NCBI GenBank assembly: GCA_963793095.1
Contig: CAWBYY010000001.1
Span: 124,001 to 188,000, forward strand
From: CAVWDI01 sp963793095
GTDB lineage: Bacteria > Chloroflexota > Anaerolineae > Anaerolineales > UBA4823
Direction of reading: 5' to 3'
Length of the DNA: 64,000 nucleotides
Part shown: in pieces, positions 57,947-64,000 of the stretch
Numbering within the stretch: position 1 is the stretch's first letter
How the letters are laid out: every line of letters starts with the position of its first letter
Position numbers and translations under genes: made by a program
The notes under the pieces: model-generated
Database searches by the model: none
The model's input: only the letters and a program-made list of their open reading frames with translations
What the model was told of the DNA's origin: nothing

Positions 57947-58759
57947 TCATATCCGGTGGGATATGTAGAAAGTACATACGCCTTCATCATGGACAGGTTT
58001 CTGGTCATAATATTTTTTTGTTAACCTGTATGGCAGCGCCAGGTTCCAACGGTACGGCGCCAGTATCCACTTTCCGGAGATTTTTCGAACGAAGAGGGAT
58101 GGCAGTCCAAAATAGTGCCCCAGTTCTGTTACCCGTTGGGCTCCAGGGGAGAAATAATGGCGCCAGCTTTCAATTTCAAATCCAGCCTTCCGCAGACGGG
58201 CGTCCCAGACCTCCGGGGGGTCAAGGTGAATATGGCGTGCTATCCGGTCAAAAAAGGCGCGGTAACTGCCAGCCAGGGCATCCGCGCCGGTTCTTTCGAA
58301 CCACCTTGCAATGGAGAGGTTCTTATTGAATCGATGGTTCGGGACGCTGAAAACAAAAATCCCTCCCGGTTTCAAGACCCGCCAGGTCTCTTCCAGGACC
58401 GCTTCGATCCCGGGGATATGCTCAAGAACTGAATTGCTGAAGGCGCTGTTAAAGTATCCATCCGGGAAGGGCATAAAACCGCCGTCAGCCTGCACCAGGG
58501 AAAAATAGCTGCCTCTCTGGAGGGCTTCCTTGAGCGGTTGTATCCCCGGATCCAGCCCGATATCGACAGGGCGATCAAAGGTGACATCCGCAAAATGCCC
58601 GTCTCCGCAGCCAATATCAAGGATGGGCGCGGGTAGATTAATCTCCTGGTATAACCCGGATTCCACTGCCCGCAGCAGGGCTCGAAAAAAAGGCAGTTCC
58701 TTAATATTCAGCCAGAGGAAATCTTTTTGCCCGGGACCAGGATTGGTTTTAGCTGCCAT
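57947..58759 (-). CDS. Class I SAM-dependent methyltransferase
   Basis: A 270-residue methyltransferase with the Methyltransf_11 pattern: ILDIGCGDGHFADVTFD (about residues 46-62), VDIGLDPGI, FNSAFSNSVLEHIPGIEAVLEETWRVLKPGGIFVFSVPN. The C-terminal 100 residues hold a variable, aromatic-rich region that may bind the acceptor. The target is unknown. Its first codons overlap the end of the GT4 gene by 11 bases, indicating coupling within the glycan region. Confidence 0.85.
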   Translation of the reverse strand: MAAKTNPGPGQKDFLWLNIKELPFFRALLRAVESGLYQEINLPAPILDIGCGDGHFADVTFDRPVDIGLDPGIQPLKEALQRGSYFSLVQADGGFMPFPDGYFNSAFSNSVLEHIPGIEAVLEETWRVLKPGGIFVFSVPNHRFNKNLSIARWFERTGADALAGSYRAFFDRIARHIHLDPPEVWDARLRKAGFEIESWRHYFSPGAQRVTELGHYFGLPSLFVRKISGKWILAPYRWNLALPYRLTKKYYDQKPVHDEGVCTFYISHRI

Positions 58760-59912
58760 TGCTGGAATTAATCAGACTATTGAAGATTTTTTCATAGCTC
58801 AAGGCGACAAAATCGGGGTTGGAGCAAGCCAGTAAATCGGAGGGATCGCCTTTGTATTCAGCAGGGCGCTCTAATATTTCCACCAGGGCATCCGCCAGAC
58901 CAATTGGATCGCGGGGTTGGACAATCAACCCCATCCCGCTTGTCTGGACTGGAACCCGCACTCCTGGCAAATTTGTGGCAATCACAGGCGTCCCGCATTT
59001 AAATGATTCCACCTGAACAATTCCGTACGATTCGGTGCTGTTTATGCTGGGTAGTACCAGAACGTCAGATATCTGGAAGAACGCCGCCATTTCTTCGGGA
59101 GAAAGGATGCCCACATATGTCCAGTGATGCCCCAGCCGCTCCACCATGGGGGTTAACTTTTTTGCATACTGTTCTTCTCCAACAATACCCTGGTGAGGTC
59201 CGACGAATATCACCCTGGCTTCGGGCACCTTGCGCAGAACATGCGGAAGAGCCAGCGCCAGATATTCGACCCCTTTTTCAGCAGCAAGCCGGGATGCCAT
59301 ACCGATCACTTTTTGATCTTGATTGATTGAGAATTTATCCCTGAAAGCTGCGACTGCACCCCGTTGAATCGGCTCAATTTCCACCGGCGGGAAGATTGGC
59401 TGGATTTTTTCCGGGAACCTGCCCAGGAATTTAGAATTTTCAGCGTAGTCACTTGTATTAACCACGATTCTGTCCGCCAGGGAAGCGGTAAGGCTGTTTG
59501 CCCAATCTGAAACCCGGTTCGCAATTTTGTGAACCAACCCGGGTGGTAAGTTTAAATCACAGTGGTAGGTCAGAACCAGTGGTTTTTTTTGAAGTTTACT
59601 CTCCACTGCAATTAACGCCGCATCCAATTGGGGTACATGCAGGTGAACGACATCCGAATTTGAGATTAATTTCCATGCGCGCACCGGTATCAAAGGCATA
59701 ATCACGCCCTTGCTTACCCTGAAAAGCACATTTAACCTGACAATTTTAACGCCGTCTTTGTCCTCAAGGTTTTCTAAATCTTTGCTGTATCGCGAGGTTA
59801 ATACAGTGACCTTGTGTCCTCTCCGGGAAAGGGCGCGTGCCTCTCTTTCAGCATATATTGTGAGGCCGGAATAATGAGGCCGGTAGTAGGTCAGTGCAAT
59901 CAGTATGCGCAT
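58749..59912 (-). CDS. Glycosyltransferase family 4 protein
   Basis: A 387-residue GT-B glycosyltransferase. The N-terminal domain begins MRILIALTYYRPHYSGLTIYAEREARALSRRGHKVTVLTS, with VHLHVPQLDAALI after it. The nucleotide-sugar domain has VIGMASRLAAEKGVEYLALAL, VIFVGPHQG and the EX7E motif in INSTESYGIVQVESFKCGTPVIATNLPGVR, complete. It is a cytoplasmic retaining enzyme of the GT4 clan. The donor is not readable. It lies seven bases after the flippase-like gene. Confidence 0.9.
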   Translation of the reverse strand: MRILIALTYYRPHYSGLTIYAEREARALSRRGHKVTVLTSRYSKDLENLEDKDGVKIVRLNVLFRVSKGVIMPLIPVRAWKLISNSDVVHLHVPQLDAALIAVESKLQKKPLVLTYHCDLNLPPGLVHKIANRVSDWANSLTASLADRIVVNTSDYAENSKFLGRFPEKIQPIFPPVEIEPIQRGAVAAFRDKFSINQDQKVIGMASRLAAEKGVEYLALALPHVLRKVPEARVIFVGPHQGIVGEEQYAKKLTPMVERLGHHWTYVGILSPEEMAAFFQISDVLVLPSINSTESYGIVQVESFKCGTPVIATNLPGVRVPVQTSGMGLIVQPRDPIGLADALVEILERPAEYKGDPSDLLACSNPDFVALSYEKIFNSLINSSNGS

Positions 59913-59919
59913 AGCAATA

Positions 59920-60984
59920 TCAGGTTCCGGGACTTTCTCTATCAGGCAGGCGGCGGATGCGGTTATAGAGACCGGTCAGCGTCTCACCTTCCTGTGAAAA
60001 ACCATATGAACCTATCAACCCGGTAACAAGAAAATTAAACAGGTGGGCGGTGATTGCATAAGCGAGAGCGGTTGAAGGGTCGAGTCCGAATAAGGAAAGA
60101 GCTGCAACAGCGGTTAATTCCCACACTCCCACTGCCCCGGGTGAGGAGGGGACAGCAATGCCCAGGGCGGTAACTGCCAGGCTGAACCCCGCCCACAGCA
60201 ACCTGGCGTCCGGGAAGAAAGCCAGCATAAGACAGTAATACTGGATAACTGCAATGACCCAGTTCAGCAGGAAGAGGCTGATTGAACCCAGGAACTGCGC
60301 CGGGTGGGTAAGGATGGACAATCCCTTGAAGAAAAGCGGCAGTTGGGTCGTGCTGAGCCGGTTGGCAGCCGGATACCTTCTGGTCCATTTTTCAAACAAA
60401 GCCAGCAGCAGCTGGTGATGGCGGGCAGCCAGATAGAACAAGGTCAGTCCGACCAGCACAAGCGCAATCGCCGCAACTGCTGCCCGGACTGCCCATTCCC
60501 CTCCGATGACAAAAGGGACCGTAATTAAAAGCAAACCCGATGCCATGGCTACATCTATTGAGCGTTCGATAAAAATCGTGGACAATACTTCCCAAAAACT
60601 GAGTTCGGTCTTGCCGGAAAGCAGAAATGAGCGTCCAATTTCACCCAGGCGGAAAGGGAGGACATTGTTCAAGAGATAACCTTCATTCACAGTGAGGAAA
60701 ACATCCCTCATCCCGGCTTTACCCGGCAGGAGCGACCTCCAGGCAAATGAACGCACGTATAACCAGACAACTGTCAGTATCAGGGCGAGGAGTACCAGCC
60801 GGATATCAGCCAGTTTTAATGCCTGGATAAATTTGCGGATATCAACAATATAGAAAATGACAGCAAGAGAGACCAGGGATACTATCAGTCCCGGGATTAT
60901 TCTCTTCCAGTTTTGTGCCCTGGTGGGAGGCGGACCTTCTGGGTGTTCTTCGATTTGCTGGCTCCTGGCGATTCTGGATTGATT
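59920..60984 (-). CDS. Flippase-like (lysylphosphatidylglycerol synthase TM region / UPF0104) protein, start unresolved
   Basis: About 350 residues with eight or so membrane segments. The frame is open from 60984, just after an in-frame TGA at 60985-60987, through IARSQQIEEHPEGPPPTRAQ, IIPGLIVSLVSLAVIFYIVDIRKFIQALK and on. There is no start codon before the GTG at 60756, yet the translated upstream part is clearly the family N-terminus, so a shift near 60,985 probably hides the start. Core motifs are NEGYLLNNVLPFRLGEIGRSFLLS and GIAVPSSPGAVGVWELTAVAAL. Family members are linked to lipid or glycolipid movement. It lies between tlyA and a GT4 gene. Confidence 0.78.
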   Translation of the reverse strand, partial: NQSRIARSQQIEEHPEGPPPTRAQNWKRIIPGLIVSLVSLAVIFYIVDIRKFIQALKLADIRLVLLALILTVVWLYVRSFAWRSLLPGKAGMRDVFLTVNEGYLLNNVLPFRLGEIGRSFLLSGKTELSFWEVLSTIFIERSIDVAMASGLLLITVPFVIGGEWAVRAAVAAIALVLVGLTLFYLAARHHQLLLALFEKWTRRYPAANRLSTTQLPLFFKGLSILTHPAQFLGSISLFLLNWVIAVIQYYCLMLAFFPDARLLWAGFSLAVTALGIAVPSSPGAVGVWELTAVAALSLFGLDPSTALAYAITAHLFNFLVTGLIGSYGFSQEGETLTGLYNRIRRLPDRESPGT

Positions 60985-60997
60985 TCAGCTCTGTCGT

Positions 60998-61838
60998 TTA
61001 AACCACACTCTCTACCATCCGGTTGAGAGCGGCCGCGCCCTCCGGTTCCCGGCAATCATCATCCGGCGGACTCTCCTGGGGGTTCAACCAGGCCAGGAAT
61101 TCCTTATTCCCTTTGGGGCCGCTGAGCGGGGACGCCAGCAGCCCATTCACCCGGTAGCCTGACTGTAATGCAAACAATAGCACATCGTTCAATACCTGGC
61201 GGTGAACAGCCTGGCTGCGGATTACACCCCGGCTGCGGGAAACTTCCAGGCGGCCAGCTTCAAATTGGGGTTTGATCAGGGCGATGAGGTGATTGCCTGA
61301 ACGTTCGAAAGCTACATTCCTTTCCTGTGTTTCGACCGGGTACCAGTTCCTGAAATTGGGCAGCAATTTTTTCAGAGAAATAAACGATACATCCACGGTG
61401 ATAATTTCAACAGGTTCAGGCAGGGACTTAAGATAACGGGCGTTTGTTTCTTCCATTACGGTCACGCGGGGATCCTGGCGGATTTTCCAGTGCAGAATAC
61501 CGTAGCCAACATCGACAGCATATACATGGCGGGCGTTGTTCTGGAGAAGGCAGTCTGTAAAACCTCCGGTCGAGGCGCCTACATCCGCGGCAGATTTTAC
61601 CCTTTATTTCGACCGGAAAATGTTCCAGGGCTGCTGCAAGTTTTTCTCCGCCCCGCGAGATAAAACGGGCGCCTTCATCAATTTCAATCCCGGAATCGCG
61701 GTCAATTTTGGCGGAGGACTTCAAAACAGGCTGCCCGTTTACGCGCACCTGCCCGGCCATAATCAACCTCTGGGCGCGATTTCGGCTCTCCGCCAGAGCG
61801 CGTTCTACCAATAATATATCCAGGCGTTCTTTTGGCAT
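60998..61838 (-). CDS. tlyA: TlyA family rRNA (cytidine-2'-O)-methyltransferase, one frameshift
   Basis: About 280 residues. The S4 RNA-binding domain is N-terminal (LDILLVERALAESRNRAQRLIMAGQVRVNG). The methyltransferase domain follows a shift near 61,590, in AAATCTGCCGCGG, and then reads ADVGASTGGFTDCLLQ and VYAVDVGYGILHWKIRQDPRVTVME. The catalytic tail has SFISLKKLLPN, IALIKPQFEAGR and SPLSGPKGNKEFL. TlyA methylates 16S and 23S rRNA and affects capreomycin sensitivity; that is family knowledge. It heads the minus-strand run, divergent from the UbiA-family gene. Confidence 0.88.
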
Positions 61839-61854
61839 TCTCCAATTTTAACAC

Positions 61855-61870
61855 GACAGGTCTACCTGTC
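61855..61870. promoter_or_regulatory. Perfect 16-base dyad in the tlyA/UbiA divergent region, candidate operator
   Basis: GACAGGT-CT-ACCTGTC is a perfect inverted repeat with a two-base centre. It lies 17 bases upstream of tlyA and about 32 bases before the UbiA-family start. TATGCT (61885-61890) and TATCAT (61890-61895) downstream could be a -10 for the plus-strand genes, placing the dyad around the -35. The regulator is not identified. Confidence 0.42.
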
Positions 61871-61901
61871 CCATCTCCCCCAGATATGCTATCATAGCGG
61901 C

Positions 61902-62789
61902 ATGATTTGGGGCACTCTGGCAGGCATCATCAGGACCATGCGTCCCAGGCAGTGGATCAAGAACGGGGTGATTTACGCTGCACTGGTATTTGACCGCCAG
62001 CTCGGATTTAACAATCTGCCGGCGCTTATCCGGACAACCGCTGGTTTTATTATCTTTTGCCTGCTTTCAGGGGTTGTTTACATCATTAATGATATCGCGG
62101 ATGCCGAAGCGGACCGAAACCATCCTGATAAAAAGGATCGCCCGATCGCATCCGGCGAATTATCGACCAGGACTGCTGCTGTGGTCGCCGGAATCATCCT
62201 GCTTGTGATCTTTCCCATTGCGTATCTGCTTTCTCCAGGCTTTGCGCTGATAGCCCTGGCTTATTTTGGACTGAACCTGCTTTATTCCAAATGGCTGAAA
62301 CATATCCCGATCATTGATGTTTTCTCAATCGCGCTCGGGTTTATTCTGAGGGTAATGGCGGGAGCCTCCCTCATCACGGTTGCCAGGTTCTCTCCCTGGC
62401 TGTATGTGGTGACATCGATCGGAGCGCTGCTGCTGGGTTTTGGAAAAAGGCGCGGGGAAATCTCTCTTATGGCTGATGATGCCCAGACCCACCGCAAAGT
62501 ATTGGATGGTTATAACCTGCCGTTGCTGGACCAGCTGATCTCAATTGTTTCTGCGACCACGATTGTTGCTTACAGTCTTTACACATTCTCGGCTCCAAAT
62601 CTGCCCGACAACCATATCATGATGCTTACCATCCCCTTTGTGGTTTACGGCATCTTCCGCTATATCTACCTGCTTCAAGTTGAAGACCTGGGAGGTGCGC
62701 CCGAAGATATTTTTCTGAAAGACCATCCGATCCAGGTCGCGGTCCTGTTGTGGGGATTTTCAATATTATTCATTTTCTATATATTCTGA
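61902..62789 (+). CDS. UbiA-family prenyltransferase, decaprenyl-phosphate phosphoribosyltransferase-like
   Basis: A 295-residue protein with about nine membrane helices. The two Asp-rich motifs are present: NDIADAEADRNHPDKKDRPIASGEL (residues about 65-89), and LLGFGKRRGEISL in the second loop with EDxFLKDHPIQ near the end. The pattern MRPRQWIKNGVIYAALVF is typical of the Rv3806c-like DPPR synthases, which attach phosphoribose to decaprenyl phosphate for arabinan or other sugar donors. This links to GT-C enzymes that need polyprenyl-linked sugars. A UbiA enzyme for quinones is the alternative; the N-terminal motif argues against it. Confidence 0.8.
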   Translation: MIWGTLAGIIRTMRPRQWIKNGVIYAALVFDRQLGFNNLPALIRTTAGFIIFCLLSGVVYIINDIADAEADRNHPDKKDRPIASGELSTRTAAVVAGIILLVIFPIAYLLSPGFALIALAYFGLNLLYSKWLKHIPIIDVFSIALGFILRVMAGASLITVARFSPWLYVVTSIGALLLGFGKRRGEISLMADDAQTHRKVLDGYNLPLLDQLISIVSATTIVAYSLYTFSAPNLPDNHIMMLTIPFVVYGIFRYIYLLQVEDLGGAPEDIFLKDHPIQVAVLLWGFSILFIFYIF

Positions 62790-62845
62790 AACTCTACCTT
62801 AAATAATATGGAACTTTTTTTGAAGAAGAACCAGGCGAGGCAGCC

Positions 62846-63793
62846 ATGCCTGCAGTAACCGCCACGGCGCCGGGAAAGATTATCCTTTTCGGCGAACACG
62901 CGGTGGTTTATGGGCGGCCTGCAATTGCTGTGCCTGTCAATCAGGTGCGGGCGAGGGCAGTAGTTAACCCGGAACCAGCCGCTGAAACTGGCCGGGTAAC
63001 CATCCAGGCGCCCGATATCGACCTTTCTGCGACCATGGACCAACTCCCCCAGAACCACCCAATCCGGTTTGTTGTGGAGCGGGTAGCGTCAGTTAGCGGA
63101 GCAAGCCGGCTGCCGGCGTGCACTATCAGGGTAACTTCCAGCATCCCTTTTTCATCCGGAATGGGTTCGAGCGCGGCGGTTTCGGTAGCTTTGATCCGGG
63201 CTTTTTCCGGTTTTTTGGGGCGGCCTCTGTCTGATGAACTGGTTTCTGATCTGGCATTCGAGGTTGAAAAGATCCAGCACGGAACGCCGTCCGGGATAGA
63301 TAATACGGTTATTACCTACGCAGTGCCGGTCTATTACCAGAAGGGAAGCCAGATTGAGCGGTTAAAAATTAATTCAGCGATTACGCTTGTAATTGCTGAC
63401 AGCGGGTTGACCAGCTCCACGGCGGAGACAGTTGCAGATGTCCGCCGCGGATGGGAAGGCGATGCAGCCAGATATGAAGAACTATTTGACCAGATCGGTG
63501 ATATCTCCAGAAAGGCGCGTGACATCATCATAAGCGGCAATCCTGGTTCGCTGGGATCACTAATGAATCAAAACCAAACGCTATTGAAAAAAATTGGGGT
63601 TTCTTCGGAAACTCTTGACAGTTTTGTGGAGACCGCAATGGCGAGCGGGGCGCTGGGCGCAAAACTTTCCGGCGGCGGCCGCGGCGGAAATATTATCGCG
63701 CTGGTAGCGGAGGATTCCACAACTTTTGTGGCAGACGCTCTAAAAAAAGCCGGCGCGGAACGGGTGTTTACTACCCGGATTTTATCTAATTGA
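62846..63793 (+). CDS. mvk: Mevalonate kinase
   Basis: A 315-residue GHMP kinase. Order: TATAPGKIILFGEHAVVYGRPAIAVPV (residues 5-31) with the catalytic loop, SSIPFSSGMGSSAAVSVALIRAF (about 97-119) as ATP loop, HGTPSGIDNTVITYAVPVYY, and KLSGGGRGGNIIALV near the end. It phosphorylates mevalonate to 5-phosphomevalonate. The next gene encodes isopentenyl phosphate kinase, so the pathway is the alternative mevalonate route, where phosphomevalonate is first decarboxylated. GAGG stands eight to ten bases before the ATG. Confidence 0.93.
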   Translation: MPAVTATAPGKIILFGEHAVVYGRPAIAVPVNQVRARAVVNPEPAAETGRVTIQAPDIDLSATMDQLPQNHPIRFVVERVASVSGASRLPACTIRVTSSIPFSSGMGSSAAVSVALIRAFSGFLGRPLSDELVSDLAFEVEKIQHGTPSGIDNTVITYAVPVYYQKGSQIERLKINSAITLVIADSGLTSSTAETVADVRRGWEGDAARYEELFDQIGDISRKARDIIISGNPGSLGSLMNQNQTLLKKIGVSSETLDSFVETAMASGALGAKLSGGGRGGNIIALVAEDSTTFVADALKKAGAERVFTTRILSN

Positions 63794-63797
63794 TCCA

Positions 63798-64000
63798 ATG
63801 AACAACCAATCCGGTAACAAAGCCAACACAGGCAGTAAACTGGCGTTTTTAAAATTGGGAGGGCTCTTTAATAACAGAAAAAGCCAGTCCGAACCTTGCC
63901 AGGCAGGAATTGATAGAAGGAATTGCAGAAGAGATCAGCGGGGTTATTGAAGGTCATCCCGATATGCGGATCGTGCTTGGGCATGGTTCCGGTTCTTTCG
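63798..64000 (+). CDS. ipk: Isopentenyl phosphate kinase, N-terminal part, one frameshift, cut by the window end
   Basis: Begins at ATG 63798, five bases after mvk. The first frame reads KLAFLKLGG, then one extra C near 63,864 shifts it. The second frame continues SLITEKASPNLARQELIEGI, then RIVLGHGSGSF at the window end, where GHGSGSFGH is the family signature. This amino acid kinase phosphorylates isopentenyl phosphate to IPP. Lysine in the LKLGGS motif binds phosphate. The rest of the gene lies outside. The start of the alternative mevalonate pathway here matches what is known of Chloroflexota. Confidence 0.85.

Noticed and set aside
1..64000. CRISPR arrays, tRNA and rRNA genes
   Set aside because: I saw no regularly spaced direct repeats, no cloverleaf with a TTCRA-type arm, and no ribosomal RNA sequence in any intergenic stretch.

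Overview
The window looks like a chromosome segment of a Chloroflexota bacterium, most likely class Anaerolineae. The call rests on family content: the phosphomutase / DUF3090 / SCO1664-type trio, very large multi-membrane GT-C proteins of the DUF2298 ('YYY') and Agl23-like types, extracellular proteins with long Pro/Thr linkers, and a mevalonate kinase followed by isopentenyl phosphate kinase, as in the alternative mevalonate route known from Roseiflexus. Many conserved housekeeping genes are broken by single-base shifts, usually in short homopolymers. I read most of these as sequence errors, not gene decay, and give gene coordinates that span them.

Layout. 1-3.7 kb (+): end of rarA, the phosphomutase/DUF3090/SCO1664 trio, homoserine dehydrogenase. 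3.7-10.9 kb: an accessory island of uneven base composition. It holds a possible structured element, a small LytTR-like ORF, a methylglyoxal synthase - radical SAM - HemW-like operon, a tyrosine recombinase remnant, an unknown 319-residue protein and a decayed alpha/beta hydrolase. Folded attC-like sites, all in one orientation, separate these genes, so the island resembles a decayed cassette array. 10.9-13.8 kb: CoA-binding protein (-), a lipoprotein and a PucR-type regulator.

13.8-26.7 kb (+): one long branched-chain amino acid operon, ilvD-ilvB-ilvN-ilvC-leuA-(small ORF)-leuC-leuD-cimA-leuB, ending with pheA. Its leader appears to be a transcription attenuator: promoter, a 35-residue peptide whose first 20 residues include 16 Ile/Leu/Val, a rho-independent terminator just before ilvD, and a second copy of one terminator arm inside the leader ORF that could form an antiterminator. 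Between the PucR gene and this promoter lies a 10-bp-arm dyad. With cimA present, isoleucine can be made from pyruvate through citramalate.

26.7-43 kb: a redox protein, a zinc-ribbon membrane protein, a thioesterase, glycerate kinase, a YihY protein, a SRAP peptidase, an LCP protein, a TPR protein, rpoC without rpoB beside it, and a large sensor kinase. 43-61.8 kb (-): plsC and cmk, four consecutive very large membrane GT-C-type proteins, two methyltransferases, a GT4 glycosyltransferase, a flippase-like protein and tlyA, probably a surface glycan or glycolipid assembly region. 61.9-64 kb (+): a decaprenyl-phosphate phosphoribosyltransferase-like UbiA protein, mevalonate kinase and the start of isopentenyl phosphate kinase, which could supply the polyprenyl-phosphate sugar carriers used by the GT-C enzymes.
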